NCBI RefSeq assembly: GCF_002095395.1
Contig: NZ_MJEI01000084.1
Span: 1-64,000 of the forward strand
From: Williamsia sp. 1135
Lineage (GTDB): Bacteria > Actinomycetota > Actinomycetes > Mycobacteriales > Mycobacteriaceae
Direction of reading: 5' to 3'
Length of the DNA: 64,000 bases
The position numbers and the translations under genes were made by a program. Below the pieces are notes generated by a model. It made no database searches and was not told the origin of the DNA. It was given only the letters and a program-made list of their open reading frames with translations. Positions 43,791 through 52,597 of this stretch are shown here, in pieces; the first letter of the stretch is position 1, and each line of letters opens with the position of its first letter.

Positions 43791-44696
43791 ATGAGCCAAT
43801 CAGCAAGTGGGGATCTCGGCGGGAAAGTCGCGGTCGTGACGGGTGCCGGTGCGGGACTCGGCCGGGCCGAGGCGATCGGGCTCGGCGCGCTGGGCGCGAC
43901 GGTGGTCGTGAATGACCTGTCCGCTGCGCTCGACCGCAGCGACGTCCTCGACGAGATCAAGGCGGCAGGCGGTGTGGGTGTCCCGGTCGCCGGCGACATC
44001 TCGGACTCCGCGACCACGACGGAGATCATGAGGGTGGCGACCGAGGAGCTCGGTGGACTGCACGTCGTGATGAACAACGCGGGTCTCGTCCGCGACAAGA
44101 TGCTGTTCAACATGGCCGACGATGACTGGGATCTCGTCATCCGGGTGCACCTGCGTGGCCACTTTCTGATGAGCCGCAACGCCGGGGCGTACTGGCGCGC
44201 GCAATCGAAGGCTGCCGGGGCTCCCATCTATGGACGGCTCATCAACACCTCGAGCGAGGCCGGCCTGTCCGGGCCGGTGGGGCAAGCCAACTACGGGGCC
44301 GCGAAGGCTGGGATCACGTCACTGACTCTCACCGCTGCGCGCGGACTGGCGGCGTACGGGGTGCGCTCGAATGCGATCTGCCCGCGCGCGCGTACGGCGA
44401 TGACAGAAGGCACTTTCGGGGACGCACCCGACGGCAGCGTGGACCCGTTGTCGACCGATCACGTCGTCACACTGGTGCAGTTCCTGGCAGGGCCCGACTC
44501 CGACGGTGTCAACGGTCAGGTGTTCGTCGTCTACGGCCCGAAGGTGACCTTGATGGCGGCGCCGACGGTGGAGCAGAGCTTCGTTTCCGCGCAGGACGCG
44601 TGGGACCGGAGCGACCTCACGAAGACACTCTCCCAGTACTTCGTCGGCCGTGACCCGGAGCAGACTTTTTCCGCAGGTAAAGCCCTTTTCGCATAG
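43791..44696 (+). CDS. 17-beta-HSD-type SDR (Hsd4A/Rv3502c-like)
   Basis: 301-residue MFE-type short-chain dehydrogenase, predicted (3R)-hydroxyacyl-CoA or 17-beta-hydroxysteroid dehydrogenase in side-chain beta-oxidation. TGAGAGLG at 18-25, NNAG at 95-98, catalytic Tyr168 and Lys172 in YGAAK, and the INTSS strand. GGAGGA five bases upstream fixes ATG 43791; a GTG directly before is in frame. It lies between fdxD and yrbE4A, where Rv3502c stands in M. tuberculosis, and has its own KstR-like box. Confidence 0.87.
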   Translation: MSQSASGDLGGKVAVVTGAGAGLGRAEAIGLGALGATVVVNDLSAALDRSDVLDEIKAAGGVGVPVAGDISDSATTTEIMRVATEELGGLHVVMNNAGLVRDKMLFNMADDDWDLVIRVHLRGHFLMSRNAGAYWRAQSKAAGAPIYGRLINTSSEAGLSGPVGQANYGAAKAGITSLTLTAARGLAAYGVRSNAICPRARTAMTEGTFGDAPDGSVDPLSTDHVVTLVQFLAGPDSDGVNGQVFVVYGPKVTLMAAPTVEQSFVSAQDAWDRSDLTKTLSQYFVGRDPEQTFSAGKALFA

Positions 44697-44966
44697 GTCA
44701 ACTTATGGTGCGGGGAGTGCCGTTGAATCGCAGATTATGTGAACTGGACGTGTGATAAGTTCGCGATCATCTGCTGGCTCGCAGCACCGGTTCCGTAGGT
44801 ATCTCGAGCGGTGGAACATGTTTCAGTTATATGGCGTCGGGGTGGTCGTCGGAAGGCGGAACTTTCCTGCTTGCAAGTGTCGAGAATCATCGATATCAGA
44901 ACTAGAACACGTTATGATCGAGCGGCTTCGCTCGAACCGGGAACGCCTCATGCTGAAGGAGAGTTG
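44697..44966. promoter_or_regulatory. mce4 operon leader with two KstR boxes
   Basis: This 270-base gap before yrbE4A holds TGGAACATGTTTCA (44812-44825, perfect match to TnnAACnnGTTnnA) and TAGAACACGTTATG (44903-44916, one mismatch), 91 bases apart. AAGGAGAG at 44957-44963 is the yrbE4A ribosome site. Otherwise it looks non-coding. Confidence 0.8.
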
Positions 44967-45731
44967 GTGAACCGCAGACTGGCAGTCCCGTTCGAAGGCG
45001 TTGGCGATTTCGTCTCGATGAGCGTCAGCGCTGCGCGGGAACTGTTCCGGCCACCTTTTCAGTGGCGCGAAACCATCGAACAGTCGTGGGCGATCGCCAG
45101 GGTGTCGATGGTGCCGACGGTCCTCGTCGCCATCCCGTTCACCGTGCTGGTCAGTTTCACCCTCAACATCCTTCTCCGCGAACTCGGCGCCCAGGATCTG
45201 TCGGGCGCCGGCGCGGCACTGGGCACCATCACCCAGATCGGGCCGATCGTCACCGTGCTGATCGTCGCGGGCGCCGGGGCGACCGCGATCTGCGCCGACC
45301 TCGGCGCCCGCACCATCCGCGAGGAGATCGACGCACTGCAGGTGCTCGGCATCGACCCGATCCACCGGCTGGTCGTACCCCGCGTGATCGCCTCGACCAT
45401 GGTCGCGATCCTGCTCAACAGTCTGGTCTGCACCATCGGCATCGGCGGCGGGTTCGTCTTCTCGGTGTACTTGCAGGACGTCAACCCTGGTGCGTTCATC
45501 GCCAACCTGACCCTGCTGACCGGATTCCCCGAACTGATGATCTCGATGGTCAAGGCCGCACTGTTCGGACTGGCTGCCGGCCTGGTCGGTTGCTACCGGG
45601 GACTGCACGTCGCGGGCGGCGCCAAGGGCGTCGGCGACGCCGTCAACGAGACCGTCGTCTACTCGTTCATGGCGCTGTTCGTCGTGAACGTGGTCATGAC
45701 CGCGGTCGGCCTCAAAGCGACGGCGGGGTAG
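44967..45731 (+). CDS. yrbE4A: Mce4 permease YrbE4A
   Basis: 254 residues (254 in M. tuberculosis), inner-membrane permease half of the Mce4 ABC-type sterol importer, homologous to MlaE. About five to six hydrophobic segments, and the conserved LGARTIREEIDALQVLGIDPI loop that contacts the ATPase. The start is GTG right after AAGGAGAG (TTG one codon earlier is possible); the frame extends to 44811 through the regulatory region. First gene of the import operon, four bases from yrbE4B. Confidence 0.93.
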   Translation: MNRRLAVPFEGVGDFVSMSVSAARELFRPPFQWRETIEQSWAIARVSMVPTVLVAIPFTVLVSFTLNILLRELGAQDLSGAGAALGTITQIGPIVTVLIVAGAGATAICADLGARTIREEIDALQVLGIDPIHRLVVPRVIASTMVAILLNSLVCTIGIGGGFVFSVYLQDVNPGAFIANLTLLTGFPELMISMVKAALFGLAAGLVGCYRGLHVAGGAKGVGDAVNETVVYSFMALFVVNVVMTAVGLKATAG

Positions 45732-45735
45732 AGCG

Positions 45736-46587
45736 ATGATTCTTCCTCACACGGTCCGACTACGCTCCACACGTGTGGCGTTCAAACGGGCCAGTGGCGG
45801 TTGGAACCGCATCGGCGACCAAGCCTTCTTCTACTGGGACAGCCTCGTTGCCATTCCGCGAGCGCTCCGTGCGTACAAGAAAGAGACCCTGCGGCTGATC
45901 GCCGAGATCTCGATGGGCTCGGGTGCGCTCGCCCTCATCGGCGGCACCGTCGTCGTGGTCGGGTTCTTGACACTGTTCACCGGCGGCACCATCGCGGTCC
46001 AGGGATACAGCTCACTGTCCAACATCGGGGTCGAGGCCCTGACGGGGTTCTTCTCGGCTTTCATCAACGTGCGCATCGCGGTGCCGGTGATCGCGGGGAT
46101 CGGGCTGGCGGCGACCATCGGTGCCGGCGCCACGGCGCAGCTCGGTGCGATGCGGGTCAGCGAGGAGATCGATGCCCTCGAGGCGATGTCGATCGCGTCG
46201 ATCCCGTACCTGGTCAGCACCCGGATCGTGGCGGGTCTCATCGCGATCATCCCGCTCTACTCCCTCGCCTCGGTCGCCTCGTTCCTGGCAAGCCGGTTCG
46301 CGACCGTCTTCTTGTACGGCCAGTCCTCGGGCGTCTACGACCATTACTTCTCGACGTTCCTCATATCCACCGACATCCTGTGGTCATTCGTACAGGCCAT
46401 CTGTATGGCCGTGGCCGTCATGATGATTCACACCTACTACGGGTTCAACGCGTCCGGCGGCCCCGTCGGGGTCGGGATCGCCGTCGGTAACGCGGTGCGG
46501 GCCTCCCTGGTCGTCGTCGTCGTGATCACGCTGCTGACATCGCTGGCGATCTATGGCGTCGACGGAAAGTTCAACCTCTCGGGGTAG
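45736..46587 (+). CDS. yrbE4B: Mce4 permease YrbE4B
   Basis: 283-residue second MlaE-type permease subunit of the Mce4 importer. Multiple membrane spans and the coupling loop LGAMRVSEEIDALEAMSIASI, parallel to that of YrbE4A. N-terminal 45 residues are cytoplasmic and basic. ATG four bases after yrbE4A, mce4A follows after four bases. No dedicated ATPase gene is in the window; MceG is normally encoded elsewhere. Confidence 0.93.
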   Translation: MILPHTVRLRSTRVAFKRASGGWNRIGDQAFFYWDSLVAIPRALRAYKKETLRLIAEISMGSGALALIGGTVVVVGFLTLFTGGTIAVQGYSSLSNIGVEALTGFFSAFINVRIAVPVIAGIGLAATIGAGATAQLGAMRVSEEIDALEAMSIASIPYLVSTRIVAGLIAIIPLYSLASVASFLASRFATVFLYGQSSGVYDHYFSTFLISTDILWSFVQAICMAVAVMMIHTYYGFNASGGPVGVGIAVGNAVRASLVVVVVITLLTSLAIYGVDGKFNLSG

Positions 46588-46591
46588 GGCC

Positions 46592-47770
46592 ATGGCACAG
46601 TCAATCGAACGTCCCAGTTGGGCCAAGAAATTGGCCGCCACCTTCATGGTGGCCTCCCTGGTCGCGGTGTGCGCGCTCGCCGCACTGCAGTTCCTCGGCA
46701 GTTTCCAGTCCACGGTGCCGGTGACGCTGACCGCGGACCGCGCCGGCCTCGTGATGAACCCCGACGCCAAGGTCCGCCTGCGAGGTGTGGTGGTCGGCCG
46801 GGTCGGCGACATCAGCGAATCGACCGACGGGGTCACCCTGAAACTGGACATGAACCCCGATCAGTTGAAGTACATCCCGGCGAATGTGCGTGCGGACATC
46901 AAGTCCAACACCGTGTTCGGCGCGAAATCGGTCAACCTGGAGATCCCCGACAACCCGTCGAAGGCCCGGCTCTCCGGTGGTTCGACGATCGAGACCGAAG
47001 ACGTCGTGGTGGAACTGAACACCATCTACCAGCGGCTCGTGGACGTGCTCGCCGAGGTGCAGCCAGAGAAGCTCAACGCCACGATCGGTGTCATCGACAC
47101 CGCGCTGTCCGGACGGGGTGAGCAGATCGGGCAGGGCTTCGCCGATCTGTCAGATCTGCTGCGCAAGACCAATCCGCATCTGGACGCGCTGAGCCGCGAC
47201 ATCGAGGCGGCCGCGGAGTTCACCAACGTCTACGCCGATGTGATGCCGGATCTGCTCAAGGTCGTCGACAACTTCACCTTCACGGGAAACACGCTGGTGG
47301 ACAATGCCTCCGATCTCGACGCGCTCCTGATGAACGTCACCGGCATGGCGGACACGATCAACGGGGTGATCGCCCCGTCGAAAGCCGACATCATCTCCAC
47401 GCTCGCGAACCTGAACCCGACCGCGCGCTTGCTCGGCTACCAGTCGCCGGGGCTTGCGTGCTTCATCGAATCAACGGCGGCCGCCGGCCAGAAGGCATTG
47501 CCGGTCTTCGGTATCGAGACCGGATACGTGGCCCTGAACGCAGGCCTGCTCCCGGGTAAGGAACCGTACCGGTATCCCGAGGACCTGCCGCGCGTGAACG
47601 TCGACGGGCCACCGACGTGCCAGGACGGCCTCAGCGATCCGGACTCGGCCGCCCACACCGACTTCTACGTCGGCGACAACGCTGCGTACCCGTACCAGCC
47701 GCGGACCACCCCGAAAGCCGACCCGACCAAGCTCTTCCAGGTCATGTTCGGCCCGGCGCCGCGGGGATGA
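46592..47770 (+). CDS. mce4A: Mce4A substrate-transport protein
   Basis: 392 residues (400 in M. tuberculosis). Single N-terminal membrane anchor at about 15-36, MCE/MlaD domain at about 42-118 (PVTLTADRAGLVMNP, KVRLRGVVVGRV), then a long helical tail and a C-terminal loop with CQDG. Mce4A-F assemble into a heterohexameric tube that carries sterols across the envelope. ATG 46592 chosen; an earlier frame start lies in yrbE4B. A 13-codon ORF overlaps its stop. Confidence 0.92.
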   Translation: MAQSIERPSWAKKLAATFMVASLVAVCALAALQFLGSFQSTVPVTLTADRAGLVMNPDAKVRLRGVVVGRVGDISESTDGVTLKLDMNPDQLKYIPANVRADIKSNTVFGAKSVNLEIPDNPSKARLSGGSTIETEDVVVELNTIYQRLVDVLAEVQPEKLNATIGVIDTALSGRGEQIGQGFADLSDLLRKTNPHLDALSRDIEAAAEFTNVYADVMPDLLKVVDNFTFTGNTLVDNASDLDALLMNVTGMADTINGVIAPSKADIISTLANLNPTARLLGYQSPGLACFIESTAAAGQKALPVFGIETGYVALNAGLLPGKEPYRYPEDLPRVNVDGPPTCQDGLSDPDSAAHTDFYVGDNAAYPYQPRTTPKADPTKLFQVMFGPAPRG

Positions 47771-47808
47771 GAACCAGGATGACGATCAACATGCGAACGG
47801 AGGTGTGA
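47767..47808 (+). CDS. 13-codon ORF coupling mce4A to mce4B
   Basis: ATG overlaps the mce4A stop (ATGA) and the ORF (MRTRMTINMRTEV) ends one base before the mce4B ATG. The mce4B ribosome site GGAGG lies inside it. It may serve only to carry ribosomes across the gap; a functional peptide is not claimed. Confidence 0.35.
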   Translation: MRTRMTINMRTEV

Positions 47809-47809
47809 G

Positions 47810-48871
47810 ATGGCAGTGTCGAGGGAGCGCGCGTTTCGCGCCACCGTCATCAAGCTGGGCACCTTCGCAGTGGTCATGGTGCTGATCTTCGTGGCCCTTG
47901 TCGTTGTGTTCAGTCAGTACCGCAGTGGGTCCACCTACGGCTACAGGGCGACGTTCACCAGTGCGTCCCAGCTGAAGTCGGGTAGCAAGGTGCGTATCGC
48001 CGGTGTCGAGGTCGGCAAGGTGGGCTCGGTCGGTCTCAACCCCGACAACGAGGCCGTGGTCGAGTTCGACGTCAGCGAGAAGTACCGGCTCCCGAAGGCT
48101 GCCCGCGCGCTCATCCGGTACGAGAACCTCACCGGCGATCGGTTCCTGGAACTGCAGGAGGGGACCGGGGATCCCACCGAACTCATCGGTGACGGCGGGT
48201 CGATCCCGATCACCCAGACCGAGCCGGCGCTCGACCTCGACAAGCTCCTCGGCGGTTTCAAGCCGCTGTTCCGCACCCTCGATCCGAAAGAGGTCAACGA
48301 GTTGTCGGCGTCTTTGGTCCAGGTGTTCCAGGGACAGGGACCTGCTTTGAACGAGTTGCTGAGCAATACAGCGACATTCACCGATTCGCTGGCCGACCGC
48401 GATCAGTTGATCGGCCAGGTGATCGACAATCTCAACACCACGCTCGGCATCATCGACGCCGACAACGCCGGGTTCGACAGCTCCCTCAATCAGCTCCAGT
48501 TGCTGATCTCGGGTCTGGACTCACAGCGTGACGTCATCGGAGAAGCGGTCACCAACACCTCCGAGGTCACCAACGATCTCAACGACGTCCTGGCCACGAA
48601 CCGCGCCGATCTGAAGTCCATGATCACCGCAACCGGCCAGGTCTCGAGCGAGGTCCTCAAAGGCGAGGATTACGTCCGCGGACTGATCAGTCGACTGCCC
48701 GGCGACTTCAAGGCGCTGTCGAACCTGGGCAGTTACGGTGCTTGGCTGCAGATCTGGCTCTGCAAGGTGAACATCATCTTCACCGCCCCCGGCGGCCAGG
48801 AGATCGTGTGGAACAACATCGACACCACCGGCGTCAAGCAGAACCCGGGCGGGAGGTGTGACCCCATATGA
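47810..48871 (+). CDS. mce4B: Mce4B substrate-transport protein
   Basis: 353 residues. N-terminal membrane anchor at about 14-36, MCE domain at about 43-117 with KSGSKVRIAGVEVGKVGSV and NLTGDRFLELQEG, then helical repeats rich in Asp/Asn/Leu. Two C-terminal cysteines (WLCKVN and GGRCDPI) may form a disulfide. GGAGG upstream of the ATG. Its stop overlaps mce4C. Confidence 0.93.
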   Translation: MAVSRERAFRATVIKLGTFAVVMVLIFVALVVVFSQYRSGSTYGYRATFTSASQLKSGSKVRIAGVEVGKVGSVGLNPDNEAVVEFDVSEKYRLPKAARALIRYENLTGDRFLELQEGTGDPTELIGDGGSIPITQTEPALDLDKLLGGFKPLFRTLDPKEVNELSASLVQVFQGQGPALNELLSNTATFTDSLADRDQLIGQVIDNLNTTLGIIDADNAGFDSSLNQLQLLISGLDSQRDVIGEAVTNTSEVTNDLNDVLATNRADLKSMITATGQVSSEVLKGEDYVRGLISRLPGDFKALSNLGSYGAWLQIWLCKVNIIFTAPGGQEIVWNNIDTTGVKQNPGGRCDPI

Positions 48872-50064
48872 TGGCCGCTCTGTTCAAAGGACAACGCACG
48901 ACAGCCGATCAGGCCGACGATGCCCGGCGCCTCAAGCGCGGTGAGCCCGATCGCGCACGCGTCGGTTTCATCGGTGTCGTGATCGCCGCCCTGGTCGTCA
49001 TCGTCGCGCTGCAGATGGACAAGCTGCCGTTCCTGGCGAACGGCAGTGTCTACACGGCCTACTTCGATGATGCGGGCGGTCTGGCCAGCGGTGACATCGT
49101 GGTGGTCTCAGGGGTGAACGTCGGCACCATCCAGGGGATTTCACTGGCGAGCACCGACGACGGCACCAAAGCCAAGGTCACCTTCAACATGCAGGACAAG
49201 GTCCGGGTCGGCAGTGACAGTGAGGCCGCCATCAAGACCGAGACCGTCCTCGGCCGCCGTAACCTGACATTGATTCCGCGTGGAACCGGACAGCTGAAGC
49301 CGGGCGATGAGATCGGCAGCCAGAACACAGTGGCGCCTTATTCGCTCACCGATGCGCTCGAAGGTGCCACCGACACCCTCGAAGAGACCGACACCGATCA
49401 GCTCAACGACGCGTTGAACACACTGTCCGACACGTTCTCCGACACGCCGAAGTCTGTGCGCTCGGCGGTCGACGGCATCGCACGTCTGTCGAAGGCGATC
49501 GCTGACCGGGACGAATCGCTGGAGCAACTCCTGAGCCGGGCCAGCAGTGTCACGGATGTGATCGCCGAGCGCAGCGGCCAGATCAACACCCTGCTGCTGG
49601 ATGCCAACTCCCTGCTCGGCGAATTGCAGGCCCGTCGATACGCACTCGGACAACTGATCTCGGGTACCGAGAACGTCACGGCCCAGATCAGTGGCTTCAT
49701 CGCCGACAACAACGCCCAACTCAAGCCGGTCCTGGAACAGCTGAACGGTGTCCTCGCGATCTTGCAGGACAATCAGGTGACGCTGGGACAGACCCTCGAT
49801 GAATTGGGGCCGTACGCAAACACTCTCGGTGAAGCGGTGGCCAGTGGTCCGTACTTCTCGTCACTGGTCGGCATCGCGACCTTCGGCGACTACACCGACG
49901 TCTTCCTGAACGTCATGCAGCAGAAATATCCTGAGGCGTATCGGGCGTTCCAGTTCGCCTTTCCGATCCCGCCGGCGATCACGACCCGCCCGGACGCGGC
50001 CAACGATCCGAACTCGACGATCGCACCCGCCCCGGCACCCCGCTATCCAGGACCGAACGGGTGA
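48868..50064 (+). CDS. mce4C: Mce4C substrate-transport protein
   Basis: 398 residues. A charged 30-residue cytoplasmic start, membrane anchor at about 32-49, MCE domain at about 60-135 (GGLASGDIVVVSGVNVGTI, ETVLGRRNLTLIPRG), then a helical tail and a proline-rich end (PAPAPRYPGP). Two adjacent ATGs at 48868 and 48871 are possible; the first overlaps the mce4B stop. GGGAGG at 48851-48856 is the nearest ribosome site. Confidence 0.93.
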   Translation: MMAALFKGQRTTADQADDARRLKRGEPDRARVGFIGVVIAALVVIVALQMDKLPFLANGSVYTAYFDDAGGLASGDIVVVSGVNVGTIQGISLASTDDGTKAKVTFNMQDKVRVGSDSEAAIKTETVLGRRNLTLIPRGTGQLKPGDEIGSQNTVAPYSLTDALEGATDTLEETDTDQLNDALNTLSDTFSDTPKSVRSAVDGIARLSKAIADRDESLEQLLSRASSVTDVIAERSGQINTLLLDANSLLGELQARRYALGQLISGTENVTAQISGFIADNNAQLKPVLEQLNGVLAILQDNQVTLGQTLDELGPYANTLGEAVASGPYFSSLVGIATFGDYTDVFLNVMQQKYPEAYRAFQFAFPIPPAITTRPDAANDPNSTIAPAPAPRYPGPNG

Positions 50065-51329
50065 TGGGGATGGGACGATTGAGCAAGCGTTTCTGGATGT
50101 CGACCGCGATCGTGGTTGCCGTGGTCGTCGCACTCGCGGTTGTGTATGTCGGCTACCAGAAGGTCAGCTACAAGACGTACAACGCGTACTTCTCCACCGT
50201 CAACGCGATGTACGAGGGAGACGCCGTCAAGGTGCTCGGTGTCACGGTCGGGACGGTCGGGAAGATCACCCCGCGCGACGGCGATGTGAAGGTGGAACTG
50301 AAGGTCGACCGCGATCAGGAGATCCCGGCCGATGCCGAGGCGGTCGTGGTCGCGCAGTCGCTGGTGTCCGGCCGGTTCGTCCAGTTGACGCCGGTGTTCG
50401 AAGGCGGTCCCGCTCTGAAGAACGGCGGCACCATCCCGATGGAGCGGACAGCGGTGCCGGTCGAATGGGATGAGGTCAAGGCCGAGCTGAGCAAGCTCAC
50501 CGAGGCCGTCGGTCCCGACGGCGCCGACCCCGGCTCGGTCGCCAACCTCGTCGACGTCGCCGACGAGAACCTCAACGGCAATGGCACCGCCATACGGCAG
50601 TCACTGCAACAGCTCTCGGACGTGACGAGCACCTTGGCCAACGGTCGCGACGACCTGTTCAACTCCATCCGCAATCTGCAGACCCTCACCGAGGCGTTGT
50701 CGCAGAGCTCCGAGCAGCTGGTCCAGTTCAACGGTCGGATCGCTTCCGTCAGCCAGGTGCTGGCCGACAACACGGACAGTCTGAACGGCGCCCTCACCAA
50801 TCTCGATACCGCGCTGACCGATGTGAAATCGTTCATCCAGACCAACGGCGCCACCCTCAGCGACTCCATCGCGCGCCTCGGTGACGCCACCAACGTGCTG
50901 GCACAGAAGGACGAGGAGATCCGGGGACTGCTCCACTCCGGACCAACCCAGCTGTCGAACTTCTACAACATCTACAACCCGCTCCAGGGCTCGCTCTCCG
51001 GCATCTTCGGACTCGGCATGGGCGGCAACCTGATCAACCTGTTGTGCGGTGCCATCCAGGCGAACGACCGGCCCGGTCAAGAAGCCGACGTCGAGAAGTG
51101 CGTCGACGTGCTCGCGCCGGTGCTGGCCTCCATATCGGTCAACTATCCGCCGGCGCTGATCAATCCGGTGTCCGGCATCGATGCCAGGCCCGACCAGATC
51201 CAGTACCAGAACGCCAGCGTGAAAGCCCGTGCACAGCAGAGCATTCGCGATCAGGACGCAGAGACCCGCAAGAAGTACAACAACCCGGGACTCGCGCAAC
51301 TGCTGGTGCCGTTCGGGGGTGAGGGCTGA
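50061..51329 (+). CDS. mce4D: Mce4D substrate-transport protein
   Basis: 422 residues. Anchor at about 13-31, MCE domain at about 40-115 with YEGDAVKVLGVTVGTVGKI and QSLVSGRFVQLTPVF. Long helical region with repeated LxxLxxL spacing forms the tube tail. Start is ambiguous: GTG 50061, ATG 50064 or ATG 50070, all overlapping or adjoining the mce4C stop; none has a clear ribosome site. Its stop overlaps the mce4E ATG (TGATG). Confidence 0.92.
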   Translation: MMGMGRLSKRFWMSTAIVVAVVVALAVVYVGYQKVSYKTYNAYFSTVNAMYEGDAVKVLGVTVGTVGKITPRDGDVKVELKVDRDQEIPADAEAVVVAQSLVSGRFVQLTPVFEGGPALKNGGTIPMERTAVPVEWDEVKAELSKLTEAVGPDGADPGSVANLVDVADENLNGNGTAIRQSLQQLSDVTSTLANGRDDLFNSIRNLQTLTEALSQSSEQLVQFNGRIASVSQVLADNTDSLNGALTNLDTALTDVKSFIQTNGATLSDSIARLGDATNVLAQKDEEIRGLLHSGPTQLSNFYNIYNPLQGSLSGIFGLGMGGNLINLLCGAIQANDRPGQEADVEKCVDVLAPVLASISVNYPPALINPVSGIDARPDQIQYQNASVKARAQQSIRDQDAETRKKYNNPGLAQLLVPFGGEG

Positions 51330-52597
51330 TGCGCGGGATCTCACGCCACCGGGTCGCTCTGCGCAACGTCGTGGGTGCAGTGGTGGTCAGTTCAGCTCTC
51401 GTCGTCACCGGCTGTTCGTTCGACGGGCTGAACTCACTGCCGGTGCCGGGTGCCGAGGGCACGGGCGATGGTTCCTATGAGTTGATGGCCATGATCCCCA
51501 ACGCCGCCAACCTCGTTCAGAACGCACCGGTCCTGATCAACGACGCGACCGTCGGCAGCGTCGGCAAGATCGAGGTCAAGAATTGGCAGGCAGAGCTGAC
51601 CCTGCGACTGAACAAGGGCACACAGGTCCCGGTCGGCTCCTATGTCATGGTCGGCCTCACCAGTGTGCTCGGGTCCCTGAACCTGCAGATCGTGCAGCCC
51701 GAGAACGCGGACAAGGGCACCATGGCGCCGGGCGAGCAGATACCTGCGACGAGTTGCCCCGAGCAGGAGAACATCGCACCGCCGACCAACGAAGAGCCGA
51801 TCCCGGACATCAACTCGGCGCAGCAGGTTGCCGCATGTACGTACCCGACCACCGAGCAGGTGCTCAGCTCGCTGTCGGTCGTACTCAACGGTGGTGGGCT
51901 GGCGCAGGTCGGGGACATCGTGCACGAGATGAACGCCGCTCTGGCCGGGCGGCAGGATGTGCTGCGCGACCTGGTTCCGCGACTGAACACACTGGTCAGC
52001 GAATTGAACGACCAGCGCGAGAACATCATTCGCGCCATGGAAGGGCTCGACCGACTGACCGGGCAGATCAACGCGCAGGCGCCGGTCGTCGAAAAGGCGC
52101 TGGCCGACGGACCGAAGATCCTCAAACTGCTCGTCGATCAGCGGGTGCACTTCACCGATGCGCTAGGGGCGTTGAGCCGGATGAGCCGCACCACCGATGA
52201 CATCCTGAAGGCGAACTCCGAGGACATCGAGGTGCTCACCAGTAACCTCGTCCCGGTTCTCGATCAACTGCAGTCCACGGGACCGTCCCTGACGCAGTCC
52301 CTGGGCATCCTGCTGACCTTCCCGTTCGCGGAGCAGGCCATCCCGCAGGTTGTCCGCGGCGACTACCTCAACGGCGTCATCAACCTGGACCTCACGTTCG
52401 GGCGCCTGCAACGCGGCGCTCTCGCGAGCGTCGGGGTCGCCAGCCAGTTCTACGGGCCCGAAGGCATGTTCGGCAAACCCGCCGGCGCCGCCGGGCGAGG
52501 CGACAACCCGTTCACCGGGCCGCTCGCCGACGATCCGCCACCGCAAACTCCTGCGCCCGACACAGCAGCACAGCCGGCCGGGGAGGAGGGCCCATGA
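51329..52597 (+). CDS. mce4E: Mce4E lipoprotein
   Basis: 422-residue lipoprotein member (LprN type). Signal peptide 1-28 and lipobox VVTG-Cys29 predict lipid attachment. MCE domain at about 48-125 (NAPVLINDATVGSVGKIEV, LTSVLGSLNLQIVQP). The C-terminus is rich in Pro, Ala and Gly. It is the only member of the set with a cysteine signal, as usual for Mce E proteins. Overlaps mce4D and mce4F by one and four bases. Confidence 0.93.
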   Translation: MRGISRHRVALRNVVGAVVVSSALVVTGCSFDGLNSLPVPGAEGTGDGSYELMAMIPNAANLVQNAPVLINDATVGSVGKIEVKNWQAELTLRLNKGTQVPVGSYVMVGLTSVLGSLNLQIVQPENADKGTMAPGEQIPATSCPEQENIAPPTNEEPIPDINSAQQVAACTYPTTEQVLSSLSVVLNGGGLAQVGDIVHEMNAALAGRQDVLRDLVPRLNTLVSELNDQRENIIRAMEGLDRLTGQINAQAPVVEKALADGPKILKLLVDQRVHFTDALGALSRMSRTTDDILKANSEDIEVLTSNLVPVLDQLQSTGPSLTQSLGILLTFPFAEQAIPQVVRGDYLNGVINLDLTFGRLQRGALASVGVASQFYGPEGMFGKPAGAAGRGDNPFTGPLADDPPPQTPAPDTAAQPAGEEGP

